The notes beneath the pieces were generated by a model. It did no database searches. It worked only from the letters and a program-made list of their open reading frames with translations, and was not told the origin of the DNA. Below are positions 25,563 through 37,151 of a DNA stretch of 64,000 nucleotides, piece by piece. Both the position numbers and the translations under genes were made by a program. How positions within the stretch are numbered: the first letter of the stretch is position 1; each line of letters begins with the position of its first letter. Source of the stretch: Mercenaria mercenaria (Eukaryota > Mollusca > Bivalvia > Venerida > Veneridae); the NCBI RefSeq assembly GCF_021730395.1, contig NC_069371.1:74616001-74680000 (forward strand). Reading direction: 5' to 3'.

Positions 25563-25813
25563 GGCCGTGCCATGGGGAAAAAAAACATATGGGTTTTCGA
25601 TCAGCATGGATCCAGACCATGCGGGAACCCCGCAGTCTGGTCAGGATCCATTTGTTCGCTAACAAAATTTCCCTAATTACAATAGGGGGTTTTAAAGCGG
25701 ACAGCAAAGGACCTGACCAGACCCGCCCCGGGAAAAGCGCAGGTGTCGGGGTCCCTGCGGCGCAAAAACCCCCTACTAGGTTTTGTTGGTTTTCTCATGG
25801 GACGGCTCATATA
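25563..25813. mobile_element. Palindromic element, noisy copy 5, in paralogue 2 intron 2
   Basis: CGTGCCATGGGGAAAAAAAA, GATCAGCATGGATCCAGACC, CCGCAGTCTGGTCAGGATCC and the right arm ending CTCATGGGACGGCTCATATA. Sits directly 5' of exon 3 in the transcript sense. Confidence 0.8.
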
Positions 25814-26480
25814 TTCCTGGGCTAAAACCTTTCCCCTTCGATAATGGTAAATACGAGTGTTTTTTTTAAAAAATTCAAAAGGGACTTCCCGGCGAAATAA
25901 TAAAGTAAATGTTAAATGCCCCAAAAAAACAGTAAACAGGCAATGGAAAATAAAGAATGGGCATAAAAATTTTCAATTTCTCTAAATTTAAAACGCATGA
26001 AACAGAGCCCGGTCATAATTAAGTGTAAAACCCCCAAGTTTTGTAAAACCCGAGCCCTTGGAAAATAAAGCCATCGAAATACACGAAGGAAAAGTAATCA
26101 AAAACCGGGGACATTTAAAACACAATTTCACATAAAGGAAACAACACAAAGAAAAGTAAAACAGAACCATGGAATTAAACCTGGACAAAAAAAACAGTTT
26201 AAAAAAGAAAAAAAAGGAATTTTAGACTGGAATACTGTATTGTAAAATTGGGAATTTTAAAAATTACAGCTAAAAAAAGGGGAAAAAGGACAAAAAAAAT
26301 AAAAAAAAATTTAAAAAAAATGAACTTCTTTTGAGAAAAGCGCATGTCTCCTACAAAATGGCCCCCCAAACATCATAACACTAAGTCAGTCTTTTTATAC
26401 TGTTAAGTCACAACAAATATACCTTTTAAGAGGGAAAATGGCGGGTTATCAGTAAATCAAGTGCCCAAAAAATTTAAATG
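25814..26480. other. Paralogue 2 intron 2, nothing recognised
   Basis: AT-rich noisy DNA. Confidence 0.4.
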
Positions 26481-27297
26481 CCTAAGCCAAAAATTTTCTG
26501 TTACGAACCGTGGAGAGGGCCCTTTTGGTCACACACATTTTTTTCAAGTTTGGGGACGATCGGGTGAGAAAATTGATTAGAGGCAGACAAATATAAAAAA
26601 GGGTGAATTTTTGGGAAACCAAAAGGGGGATTAAATTTAGAAAGGGCCCTTTTTCCCATTTGGGGAAATTATGAATGGGGAAACCCAAAAATTTTTGGTC
26701 AGACCCCATTTTTTCAAAAATTGGGGAAGAAGCTTAGAAATGGGTTTTACCTTTAAAAGTGTGGACAAGATGAATGGTTTTTTGGGGGGGGGGGGGATGT
26801 GGGAAAAATTCAGCATTTTTAAGGTCTAGATGATTCATTTTAAATACTGTCAAGGGCCATAATTCCCAAGACCCTGGACCGATTTGGCCCATTTTTCCCA
26901 AACCCGGCCAAGGAAATTTTGGTAAAAAACATTTTGTTCAAGTTCGGGTGAAGATCGAAAAAAAAATTTCGACTTAGAGTGGGCCCAAAGGAAAAAATGT
27001 TTTTTTTGTGCATTTTTGAGAATGAATACTTCAGCTTTTTTTTGAGTTTTTTTGCTGATTCATTAAATTTTTTCAAGGGCCCCTAATTTCCCAAAGGGCT
27101 TGGGCCCTTTGGCTAGTTATCGAACTTTGGCCCAGGCCTTATGGTCAAAACATTTTTTTTTCAAGTTTTGTGAAAATCGTAAAGAGAAATGTTTTGACTT
27201 TGAGTGCGGGGCGAGCTTTGTGACAGACACACACACACAGACTGGAGTAAATTTAAAATGTCTCCCACACCACTGTGTGGTGGGGATAATGGCATAG
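26481..27297 (+). repeat. Dispersed repeat, about 200 bp units
   Basis: Units share GGGCCATAATTCCCAAG, GGACCGATTTGGCCCATTTT, GTTCAAGTT.GGTGAAGATCG and TTGACTTTGAGTGCGG. The last unit ends in a CA run (27227-27240) and CTCCCACACCACTGTGTGGT, a short hairpin. Noncoding repeat within paralogue 2 intron 2. Confidence 0.65.
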
Positions 27298-27682
27298 ACT
27301 TACTTATATTTTAACTAAAATGACATAATTTAAAGGAAAAAATTTCTTTTTCCCGACAAAAAAGCAATCCCTGGCCCTTTAAAAGGAAGCTTTAAATTGC
27401 TGTGGAGAAAAGGATTTAGTAAATGTGAAAACAGGGAACTATAAACCTCTTTTTCAAGCAAAGGTTGTGCGTCTTCCATCAAACTGTCACTATGGTCACG
27501 GAGAACAAACGCAACTGGCGCTCCCTCTATTGTGCCAAGTGTGCGTTCATTGGCTAAACAGAGACATTGGCATACAATTCATTGGTCGCATGCTAACGTC
27601 TTTTTTTTAAATCAAAAAAATGTAAAGGGAAAAAGATCTTTTTTTAAAAAAATATAGAAAATGTAATTTCATATTTACCCAC
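27298..27682. other. Paralogue 2 intron 2, cleaner island
   Basis: 27420-27600 reads cleanly (GCAACTGGCGCTCCCTCTAT) but no exon or known repeat was recognised. Confidence 0.4.
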
Positions 27683-27861
27683 CATGACAAACGTAAGAAA
27701 TTTCCCGCAAAACCCATTTCTTTTTTCTTAGACTGGGACGTTTGTTGCTTTCCACAGCGGTACGAAATGATACCTTTGGGAAAGTGTAAAAAGTGCAATC
27801 AAAAATCCAAAGTGTAAAAATGTCTGCGCTTCCCAACAAACTCCCCAAAAGGTTTTTAAAA
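27683..27861 (-). CDS. Claudin-like paralogue 2, exon 2 (noisy)
   Basis: Carries helix 2 and the start of helix 3. Minus-strand pieces F(C/T)TLxxLIALFT and YHFRTAVESNKRPSLRKKKW align with paralogue 3 TIGLLIALFTLYKFYQFRAG and VTDGKRTILSKLKW. The donor is taken at CATG|GTGGGTAAA (boundary 27683), matching the SxG|GTGCGT donor of paralogue 3. The acceptor is near 27861 by alignment. Frame breaks occur at homopolymers and are likely errors. Unlike paralogue 4, the half of the exon after helix 2 is present. Confidence 0.7.
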
Positions 27862-28224
27862 ATGAAAAAAAACACAGAAAAGGTTTTAGAAAGGGGGGGA
27901 GAAAATATTTTTCGTAAATGATTATTTCGCAACAGAAAAAACCCCCCAAATTTTTAACTTTTTTTTAACATGATAACGCGCAGAAAAAGTCAAATTTTTA
28001 AAGAAAAACAATTCACAGGGAGTATTTTCATAATTGTATTTTTGGTTTTTTTTAAAAGACTGTTTTAAAAAAACTGAAATTTCCAAAAATATACTCCCCA
28101 ATTTTTTTTTTTTTTTATTTTCGGTAAATCTTAAATTCTTTGAGGGGTTTTTCTTGTCAAGAAAGTTTAAAAAGCAAATTTTGGGATCCCAGTTATCTTT
28201 TAGATTGTCCTTTTGGCCGGGGAT

Positions 28225-28565
28225 ATTTGGTCCGGGTTTTTCCCATAGAGCATTATGATCAGTCCGGGTTGGGCCTATGGTCGGATTGCGAGTTATTTGG
28301 GCCGGGTTACAAAAGTGCATTTTTGATCAGGCCCCGGGTTTCCCATGGTTGGGGAATTTTGGGCCGGGTTTTCCTATAGTGAATTTAAAGTTGGTTCCGG
28401 GGATGTCTAATGATACGGGTTGCGTCCCGGGTTGGTATATTCGGTTTTTTATTGTTTAGTAATTTAGTTTGATTTTATGGGCCAGCCCTATTTTTCCCGA
28501 ATGTCCAAAGTCCGATATATTTTGTTCGTTTTTTCCATGGGCAGTATTTTCGGTCCCCGGGGTTT
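28225..28565. repeat. 61 bp minisatellite, noisy array in paralogue 2 intron 1
   Basis: GGTCCGGGTTTTTCCCATAG, GCATTATGATCAGTCCGGGT and CCTATGGTCGG match the clean array at 51115-52500, with about five units. It sits in the same intron, in the same orientation, just 3' of exon 1. Confidence 0.8.
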
Positions 28566-28748
28566 TCTTCAAACCGGGATTTACAATAGACTGTAAAGTA
28601 CAATTTTAAACCCATCCCCAAAAAATAAGAATATTTGAAATCTTGGTAAACAAAATTTTTTTCTTTAAAAGTATACTGCTAAAAAAAAAATTTTAAAAAT
28701 AAAATCTTTTTTATTTACAAAAAAATGACAAATATGTATATAACTCAC

Positions 28749-29260
28749 CCCAAACCCGGCCTGGGAAAAGTGAACCGGTCGTCTCCAACTTTTTCCATTT
28801 CTCCAATTTCAATCTTCTCATAATCGTTATTGTTTCCTCCATAAACATCGTCAATCGTTCGGTACGTCATCGTTTCACACACAGTGTTCCTGCCGTCGTG
28901 CTCATAACACTGAGTGACATACCATAGAGCATAGTCCTGGTACACATTGTATAAATGGCTAGGAGTTCCACTATCATATGAGTATGAACTTTTATGCATT
29001 TTTTGATTAGCCTTAATTGTCAACCAACCAGGGGCAACAAACCCAACAAGCAACATCAGTATGCCTGCAAGGTTAACCCAAAATAGAAAACCTGCCATTC
29101 GAACAGCTCCACGTTTCTGCGCAGTTGCTTGTTTGTCTTTCTTGTTATTAGTTTGTTGTGAGACTTGACCCCCTGTAGCGCATGTGTCTTGCTGTTGTGC
29201 ATTTTGTTCCGGGTGCAAAGGCTGGTCAAACGTGCTCTCGACATTTTCTTTTGTATCCAT
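28749..29260 (-). CDS. Claudin-like paralogue 2, exon 1
   Basis: First coding exon, starting MDTKENVEST. It encodes a hydrophilic tail of about 52 residues, helix 1 (MAGFLFWVNLAGILMLLVGF then VAPGW), and the first extracellular loop with DYALWYVTQC and C nine residues later, the claudin-superfamily W...LW..C..C signature. It ends at a GTGAGT donor (28743-28748). The exon is 512 nt against 514 in paralogues 3 and 4, and its last ~20 nt (reading FPRPGLG instead of FHGAGLG) lie at the edge of the low-fidelity tract. An acceptor-like AG (TTGTTAACAG) 10 nt before the ATG suggests an upstream noncoding exon. Expected to be a plasma-membrane junction or membrane-organising protein. Confidence 0.88.
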
Positions 29261-32200
29261 TCTCCTCTTCCTGTTAACAAAAATAGTTTCATATTAACTT
29301 AAAGTTGAATATTACATTATAAAATTTTGCTACTTACTAGTAAGGTAACTAAACTTATGGTTAATGCATGCTAACTCAGGCCATTTCTTAGGGACTCGCT
29401 TGGCCATGAGCGCACGTTTTATGAAGCCATTAATATTATTTTCTCTTCCATATTACATATTATATAGAAAAGGACCCGAAAACGTTAAAAGTAAATTTCA
29501 ATCTTTCGCAACAATTGACTTAAATTAAAATCATTTTGGAATCATTTTTAAATTAATTCTTGTATTAATTCTAACAGTTTAATAGGTGTTTAGTATATGC
29601 TACACGATCAAATTCTTAAAATCCTTTCTAACTAAAACTAACAAACAAAATAAGAGGTAATCATAGCCAAATACGCCCTTTTTTACGTAAACCCTGTCCC
29701 TAACATTTTGCATTATGTCACCTTGCTCAAATAATGAGCAGTAAATGCATCTTTCTCACCTTAGAGACATGGCATTTTTCATTAGTGTAAATTTGTTGAC
29801 TATAAATCAAACTCGTTTACAAGATGCAGTAGACAAACTGCTTTACTCCTTTTTTTTGCGTATTTTTTACTAAGTCAAGGTCCATATCTCTGGTGCGGCT
29901 AAGTAAAATCTCATACAAAATCTCAGGCAGGCGCACAACGTCACACAATGAATAATATTCCTATGATGTTTCATAACCCTATGTCCAAGACTTTTTCAGA
30001 CACTGCAACACAATTTTTTGATATAAATTTTGGATTACATACCTTTAGCCGATTCGAACGCAATGCGTAGTACAATATGCTATCATACCTCAAAACTTTT
30101 TATTATCTCTTCTCTGCTACAAGGATGCCGGATACTTGTTGTTTTTTTTTGATGACCCAAAAGGAGAAAATTATTTTTTATCTCTTAAGTTTTAAGAGTA
30201 CTTATAAATAATTTTCAGCTTTATCATTATTTGATTAAAATGTGTATCTTTTTCAGATTAATTTTATAGTAATGCAAATAATCGTGCAAATCACCTTAGA
30301 TGTTAAATTACATGTAAATGAGGCCACTGTTTCTTAAGTATATTGAACCTATAGATAAGTAACGTAAGTTTTACAGATGTGTTGTTTGCTCACTGTTTAT
30401 GAAATCTCCACGATAGAAACAGGCATTCTAACATACACAGAGACTGAACAGTCATCAGAACCGAGGGTGGTGGGGGAGCAGGGCTGGCTTTTACTGATAA
30501 ATAATTGATTTATATACAAAACAACTTAAAGTTCGTTTAAGTAATCTAAACAAATGCCTTCTTTAACGCAGTTAGCTATAAAATGTAGGCCTACCAGTAT
30601 CTTTTCTTCACCAATATCAAATATTTCAATGTGAGTAAACTTTTACAAATAACACTTCATTAATCTGAGCGTTTTACTTATGTGGTTAATTGATAAAAAT
30701 GTGAGGAATCTAGCTGATAAGTCCCACGGGTACAGTGACAAACAAGGGATCGGCAAGAGTAATGAGATCATTTCCACAGGATGTGTATGCTTCTATAGAA
30801 AAACAAATCCACTACATAATTGCACTTAGCCCAGCAAACAAAAAAACGTTGTACTGACATTGTACCAAAGTCGGACCCCACGTTGGATCAACGTCGGATT
30901 GCAGTTAGATTTAAAAGTTTTTTAAACGTCATAATATGATGTTGATACAACGTCGTGAATTCAACCCGTTGTTTCTAATTACAGTGCTGGTGCAGCCGTT
31001 CTTCGCATGCCCGAAATGATTATCAATAGAAGCGCACGGCAAAATTACGCAATTTTTTGCATGTACGCACGCATTTAGTGTATAATATGCATAATATACT
31101 GACTAAAGGTTAGGGTTCGTATCACCATGGTTACAAAATATACACATTTAAGATATTTTTCGTTCAAATTTAGTTAATCCGGTATAAACCAGAGTCTGTA
31201 ATATATTACGGGCGCACCAGCTCTGTTTTTAGCCTACAGCCAATCCAACCAATATGCAACCATAATGCAACCTTAACCAAACCACAATCCCATCAAAACC
31301 CAACATGTTAACGACTTAATTCTACCCTTAATCTAAATATTTTAGGCATTGATTTTCTGCTGATTAAACGTTGGGATTTCACTTGTGACCAAGCATATTA
31401 TCAACACAATTTTATGTATTTCCTATTAATCTTTATTTCCTACTGTGAAAACATAAATAAGTCCAAAAGATAAAATGTAGTTTTCATGTCCACTAAATCG
31501 AAGTAAAAAAGCAAAAATGTTACTTCGTAAGAGCCAGAATCACAATCACTTCATGCGAAACAAACATATATATATCCAAGATTCAGATACTTTCCCTAAC
31601 CTCGCAAAAAGTTTACAAACTCTGGTAAAATGTAGATCTAGATCTAGCTCTAAAAAATGAAATGTTTCATTTTTAACAAAAAAAAAAAAAGCAATCATTA
31701 GGACCTAAAGTAAGCCTATTTAAGTTTTAAAATATTTAACTCACGTTGAAGATTCCTTTGTGTAAAGTTTTTGTAAACTGGCTCTGGCTAACCTCTCCAA
31801 TGTAATAAATTTCAGAAATAAAGTGTAAACCAACGCCGGTTTATCTGGAGAATGCGTGACTCGACAATTAGTCCTAGATCTACATGCTATCTCTAATTAC
31901 AATGTATAATATGTATGTTAATTCATATGCATAGTCAAAGCTAGCAATCTAGTTAAAAATTCATCGAAGAAAGTAGATCTATGATGTTTTCATTTATTGT
32001 GTTTGCTTCAGACTGATTCTATATACCAAAGTAAGAAAAACATACGGACAAACCCGCAACACAACATCTACGCTAGAGATGAAATTGCTCCCAGCTGCGC
32101 TCCTGAATGCCGACATTAAAATTAGTACACTCAATACTTGCGTAGGCCTACGTCCAATAGGGGCGATTTATGCTGTCGAAGTTTAGCTTTCGCCGGTTGT

Positions 32201-32500
32201 CTATAAACTTACATTGAAATATAATACTGAGAACCGGTACAAATTATTGTCTGATAATCAAAACGCAAGCTAAAAATAAACTGATGACCTACTTAAATCT
32301 ATGTATAAACTACTGGCTATACGTCCCTTGTTCTAAATATAGATCTAAGCCGTCATATGTTACAACAATGCTATAAAGATCTCTTGTTCTAGGATAAAAT
32401 CAATATGTTAAAACAGACTATTCAATACCTTTTCCCGCTTTAGAAGCGACTAGCAGACCTATTCCAAAACACAGTACTGATGTTGTAAGTCAATCCGAAA
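29261..32500. other. Upstream region of paralogue 2, duplicated in paralogue 4
   Basis: 29280-29680 aligns with 54070-54400 upstream of paralogue 4 (shared TTAATGCATGCTAACTCAGG, GAGCGCAC, CAGTTTAAT.GGT). 32098-32470 aligns with about 55070-55400. Likely contains the promoter and an untranslated exon. No coding sequence recognised. Confidence 0.6.
30835..30990. mobile_element. Possible MITE fragment with AACGT-rich ends
   Basis: AACGTTGTACTGACATTGTA, CCCACGTTGGATCAACGTCG and GATACAACGTCGTGAATTCA contain short complementary AACGT blocks of a type common in invertebrate repeats. Boundaries are unclear. Confidence 0.3.
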
Positions 32501-32572
32501 TTATCTAATTAACAGTTACAAATGGCGTTTACAAAAGTAAGGTAGATAATCTACTTGTTAACTATCAACTGC
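32501..32572. promoter_or_regulatory. Conserved upstream block, paralogue 2
   Basis: TAATTAACAGTTACAAATGG then CGTTTACAAAAGTAAGGTAG. The same block lies upstream of paralogue 4 (55414-55480) and, weaker, paralogue 3 (42731-42780), about 3.2, 1.4 and 2.5 kb before the ATGs. It may be a promoter, enhancer or untranslated exon; TAATTA is a homeodomain-type core. Function is inferred only. Confidence 0.4.
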
Positions 32573-32714
32573 TTTACCGTGGTAAAGAAGGATCCAGGGG
32601 GTGCGCTCCCCTCCACTGGAACCGCCCTAGATACCATGCTTTAATCTCTGTTAATATATAGTCTAAGGATTATTTTTGTTATAATTAGATACCTTCCTCT
32701 GGTATATGTGAGTG

Positions 32715-33144
32715 ACATATTGTCTCTGTTCAAAGTTTTTCCCTGTATAAGTCTATGTAAACGATGTGACCCCTGGGGCGGGGCCATATTATTACCCCAG
32801 GGAAATAATTTGAACAATCTTGGTAGATGACCACTAGATAATGCTACATACCAAATATCAATGCCCTAGGCCATGTGGTTTTGGACAAGATGATTTTCAA
32901 AGTTTTTTCCTATATAAATCTACGTAAATTATAAATATAACTCACTCAAAAGTTGTTTAACCAGTTTGATTTTCAGGGGGACACAACTAGGGTACCAATA
33001 CATCATTCTGACAGTTTGGTCAAAATCCCCCAAGTCGTTTCTGAGGAGATGCGATAACGAGAAATTGTTAACGGACGGACGGACGACGGACCACGGTCGC
33101 AGAGTGATTTGAATAGCCCACCATCTGATGATGGTGGGCTAAAA
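32715..33144 (+). mobile_element. Dispersed repeat with GACGGACG tract and perfect 3' hairpin
   Basis: Single-unit copy of the family seen at 20501-21335: CCCTGGGGCGGGGCCATATT, AATGCCCTAGGCCATGTGG, GTCGTTTCTGAGGAGATGCG, ACGGACGGACGGACGACGGA. It ends in an 11 bp perfect stem (AGCCCACCATC/GATGGTGGGCT, 33115-33140) then AAAA. Noncoding; the CTAA-type end is compatible with a Helitron-like 3' terminus, which is inference. Confidence 0.65.
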
Positions 33145-33690
33145 CAGTTTGAAAACATAATTAACAGTTCCAAAGTGTCTTAACAAAGCACACCCTGACG
33201 CTAGTTGGTGGTTTGAAGTATACTTCTCAAGTATCTACAGTCCATAAAATAATCAAACGTGTTTGCAAACATGGACAGATCGAAACGGAAGGAGAAGAGC
33301 AATTGTATAGAAATATTTCAATGGCAAATAACAATACATATCGTAGCCCTAACCGACCTATAAACCGGGCAAGTCTATTTTATAAGTACAACAACACGGT
33401 TGACCCGTTTAAACGAGTTGTAACTAACAGTGCGTGCCACAATACTGTGACAATGGGGGAGAGCGCGTTATAAGATCTACGTGACCTTTAACTGTCTGGA
33501 CATGAGGACATAAATATTATTAGCCTGTTTAACCGATGCCCTTTTGATCGGGTCATGCAATGCTTGGTGTATACATCTTGACCGGTTAAGGTATTTCATA
33601 TATAAACTAAACTGTACGAATATACATGAAAGGTGGAAGGCTAATTACAATAGCGATTAGGGCTTACAAACCCCATAGTATAAAACTTTA
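33145..33690. other. Unexplained intergenic DNA
   Basis: Contains an 86-codon open frame at 33213-33473 without recognisable domain, signal peptide or neighbour, judged unlikely to be a gene. Confidence 0.4.
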
Positions 33691-34010
33691 TTCTGTTAAC
33701 CTCACACCTACCTCTTTAAGCACTTTACATAAAAGTTTGGTTTAGATATTGCAACACAAAGAGAACTAAATTTTGAAAATATTCTTAAAACAGCAATTTA
33801 TTTCTGATAAAATGTTTACTGTATCATGCACATGTACGTAAATGTAATCTAATTACAAGTGTTGTAACTGCGAGAATACAGTTGTTTTTGTATCAAGGAA
33901 AGTATTCAGCTGGCCCATCACAAGCTGCTGGTTTAAATTTATGCTTGAAAAAGACAACAAGAATAACAATAACAACAAAAACAACAGCAAAAACTGATCC
34001 TATTCTTTCG
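33691..34010. repeat. Segmental duplicate of 57060-57370
   Basis: TTTAAGCACT, AAGTTTGGTTTA, TTATTTCTGATAAAATGTTT, TTTTTGTATCAAGGAA, TTCAGCTG.CCCA and GCTTGAAAAA occur in the same order in both places. It marks the far edge of the paralogue 2/paralogue 4 duplication. Confidence 0.75.
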
Positions 34011-34921
34011 TTCATGTCGCATGAACACCAAAAGAGGTTTCATTTCTGATATTTACATCATATTCCTTTTCAAACAAGATTATAATATTAATTGCACAAA
34101 CTTTCTTGCATTTAACTTTAAAAGCAGCTTCCCGATAAACTTCGAATTTGTATACCAGAGGAGTACGAAAACATGTTACAACATACTACGAATGTATAAC
34201 TCGACTACATAACAAATAAACTAAGTCATAAAGATAAAATGACTAGAAAACAATACATTATTTATAAAACTGTAAGATAGTAAATATGAAATATATATAT
34301 CAATGTCACTGAATATTTCAGAAGGCACAACACTTAAAGAAAATATGTGCGCTGCTGTGTCAAAACCTACGTCAGCACTTCGACACTAGCATGCATTGAT
34401 CAAGATCAGTGTGCACACATTCTTTTATCCATGCTGATCGTTTCTTGTATGCAACTGATGAACGAACAGTATACTGGTCCTGATCAGACAACATGAATGC
34501 GTAGGCCTATCTAGGTCCATACTGGTCGCAATTTTCAAACAGCGGCGCTCAGTTATGTCAACAAGACAACTTGTTAAGGCAGTGCATCACTCTGCTTCCT
34601 GAGCTTAACGTAAACAACCACAAATGAAGTTTCAAGTAATGTCAAAAGAGTTCAAATGCAAAAATTAAGATAATGTAAATAAAGTCGTTATTTCTATACT
34701 ATTTTCAAATGGGTAAGGCCTTCTGATGTACGTAAGCAACAAAAACTATCAAACTCATATATAACTGGTATGAGAGGTTAATTTTCTAACCGTTTCCACT
34801 TTTCAAAAAAACTAATTATCAGCTATTAAGCCCGTGCAATGACGTCATACCCAAAAGAGCTGTCATTTTCAAGGATTTACGGTCTGTTATGCTAAATAGC
34901 ACGGTTCCTGGCATTGTATAC
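34011..34921. other. Intergenic DNA, nothing recognised
   Basis: 34340-34560 has GATCAG/CTGATC-rich palindromic words that faintly recall the palindromic element but cannot be aligned to it. Confidence 0.4.
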
Positions 34922-35291
34922 GATAGATATTTTCGACTTGGGCATACGTAAGGCTTAGAAATACAGTCAAACTATGAACACTGACAAAGTATCCAAGAAG
35001 CGACGTGAGAAGTTCCAGACTAAAATAATGTCCTGTAGACTGGAAAATGAGACTTTCCTCCACCATCAAAAGAAGAAACAGTCGTGTGTTTATGTGACTC
35101 TTAATTGATAGATATTTTCGACTTGGGCATACGTAAGGCTTAGAAATACAGTCAAACTATGAACACTGACAAAGTATCCAAGAAGCGACGTGAGAAGTTC
35201 CAGACTAAAATAATGTCCTGTAGACTGGAAAATGAGACTTTCCTCCACCATCAAAAGAAGAAACAGTCGTGTGTTTATGTGACTCTTAATT
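34922..35291. repeat. Perfect 185 bp tandem duplication
   Basis: 34922-35106 and 35107-35291 are identical over their full length, beginning GATAGATATTTTCGACTTGG. No difference was found by eye. Recent duplication or an assembly join. Confidence 0.9.
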
Positions 35292-35394
35292 GCTATTTAT
35301 GAGTAAATTAGTTTTTAAAACTAAACTACCTTAGAAGCACCATTCCTCTTCAATTCAAAGATAATAGTATGCCAGTTTACGGCCTTGAAATTAA

Positions 35395-35880
35395 ACCAAA
35401 CCGTTTGATGTATGACCTAGTCCATAAACTGTTTGATGTATGACCTAGTCCATAAACCGTTTGATGTATGACCTAATCCGACCTAGTCCATAAACCGTTT
35501 GATGTATGATCTAGTCCATAAACCGTTTGATGTATGACCTAGTCCATAAACCGTGTGATGTATGACCTAGTCCATAAACTGTTTGATGCATGACCTAGTC
35601 CATAAACCGTTTGATGTATGAACTTGTCCATAAACTGTTTGATGTAAACTGTCTGATGTATGACCTAGTCCATAAACTGTCTGATGTATGACCTAGTCCA
35701 TAAACTGTTTGATGTATGACCTAGTCCATAAACCGTCTGATGTATGACCTAGTCCATAAACCGTCTGATGTATGACCTAGTCCATAAACGGTCTGATGTA
35801 TGACCTAGTCCAAAAACTGTTTGATGTATGACCTAGTCCATAAACTGTGTGATGTATGACCTAGTCCATAAACTGCATAT
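35395..35880. repeat. 28 bp minisatellite, about 17 units
   Basis: The unit is CCGTTTGATGTATGACCTAG plus TCCATAAA, with C/T and G/T variants (CTGTTTGATG, CCGTCTGATG). A few units are truncated near 35475 and 35645. Confidence 0.92.
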
Positions 35881-36050
35881 CGGCAAACAGAGTTGCAAAT
35901 GACTAGACTAAATGGCCTTTCAAGGTAAATTTGCATAGTAACAATTTTGCTGCGAAAGGTAGTTCTGCACGTTCGATTCATACAATTTTCTACAATGTAG
36001 AATTTGGTTAAATCCTGATTTTACAAATTTTCAGAATATACTTAAAAAAC
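35881..36050. repeat. 165 bp direct repeat, copy 1
   Basis: About 93 percent identical by eye to 37152-37318 (GGCAAACAGAGTTGCAAATG versus GGCAAATAGAGTTGCAAATG). The pair brackets exon 3 of paralogue 3. Confidence 0.85.
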
Positions 36051-36752
36051 AGGCAAATAAACGAGATATCTGCTCATGATTAACGACATCCGCAAACATT
36101 AAATTTACTTAAAGACATTATTTGAAATGATTTAACGTACCAAAGGTTTTAATAACAATTATATATTTACATGGACAGTAACGTTGCCCTTTTAGTAAAC
36201 TGACAATTACATCATGAAATAAATTTTATTTCCGTATGCCGAGTCCAGGTTTTATTCTACGTTATTACGTTATTGACGCTACGCAATACTTCCGGCTTAT
36301 TAAACGCACATAACTATTTTAATTGTACATGAATTTTACGATCAGTGCTAAATATGAAAGTAAGTCTGTCTCACCTAATTATGGACCTCAACTTTGGACT
36401 GATAGGAAGAAATGAAACAGGATCAAAGAACATAACACATGATTTTTTGTGAATTACAAAAAAAAGTCACCCTCAGGAATTTCAAGGATTCTTTGCAACA
36501 ATCCTCTAGTTTTGCTGTGAGACTAAATTTCATTTGCTCTATGGGAATTAGCTGCTGTTTTTTTTTTTTCTAAAACAAGTGCGCTTCTTTCACATGTAAG
36601 TTATTAAACATTCGAAGGCGGTTGTTTAACATGGAAATAACTGAAAATTCAAGAATGCTTGTTTCACATGTCAGTTGCTGAAAAGCTGATGACCAAGAGT
36701 TGTTGTAATATGCCCGCCTAGTTGAAAGTTCGTCCGTCACACTTTTCAAAGC
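36051..36752 (-). other. 3' flank of paralogue 3
   Basis: Downstream of the stop codon. An AATAAA hexamer in the transcript sense lies near 36225-36230, about 520 nt after the stop, and is a possible polyadenylation signal. No other feature. Confidence 0.35.
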
Positions 36753-36991
36753 CTAGTCATCTTCCACTGCGACAACCACGTCAGACTCATCCGTGCAACT
36801 GCAGATGTACTCATCCGTGTTTCTGCAACATACCAGTTGCATGAATATAGAAATGGGGACCAATGCCATTATCCCTCCTCCAATACCCGCAAACACTGAA
36901 CCAAACGGGGTGTATACATCCGAATGATAATCCTTTTCAAGTTTCCCGCGTACTAAGACAAACATAAACACTGGAACCAACACCAGTACAA
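36753..36991 (-). CDS. Claudin-like paralogue 3, exon 3
   Basis: Last coding exon, residues 230-308. The acceptor TTTATATTACAG is at 36992. It completes helix 3 (VVLVLVPVFMFVLVRG), gives a short second loop (KLEKDYHSDVYTPFGS), helix 4 (VFAGIGGGIMALVPISIFMQ then LVCC) and a 23-residue acidic tail with C293/C295, ending VVVAVEDD. The tail lacks the -YV PDZ ligand of vertebrate claudins. The phase fits exon 2: one base carried over gives GTT (Val). Intron 2 upstream is 1.5 kb. Confidence 0.9.
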
Positions 36992-37151
36992 CTGTAATAT
37001 AAATTACAAGTTATCAATGCTCTATTAATTTTTTAAGCATGTACATGAAGTTTTTTTTAATAAAAATATGTTGAATCCACTAAATTATATTCAAATAGTT
37101 AGAAAGCAATGTTTTCACATCTAATTCTCGTGATTTCAGTCTACATTGCTA

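Larger units (their letters stand above)
1580..28770. other. Low-fidelity sequence tract
   Basis: Homopolymers are strongly over-represented, frames break constantly, and repeats that are near-identical in the clean part differ here by many small changes. Examples are the palindromic element at 4.6, 7.5, 21.8 and 25.6 kb versus 44.8 and 55.6 kb, and the 61 bp minisatellite at 28.2 kb versus 51-52 kb. The right edge falls inside exon 1 of paralogue 2, where the reading becomes clean at about 28.77 kb. I read this as unpolished consensus, not biology. Cleaner islands occur at about 12.78-13.2, 14.4-14.6, 17.7-18.2, 19.05-19.3 and 27.4-27.6 kb. Confidence 0.8.

Noticed and set aside
25230-27861. 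Paralogue 2 as a pseudogene because of frame breaks
   Set aside because: The breaks lie in the low-fidelity tract at homopolymers and the exon parts are otherwise complete; no conclusion is possible.
33213-33473. 86-codon plus-strand frame as a gene
   Set aside because: No domain, no splice context, no paralogue, and placed between repeats.
34340-34560. Additional palindromic element copy
   Set aside because: Only scattered short words match; no arm-to-arm pairing could be traced.
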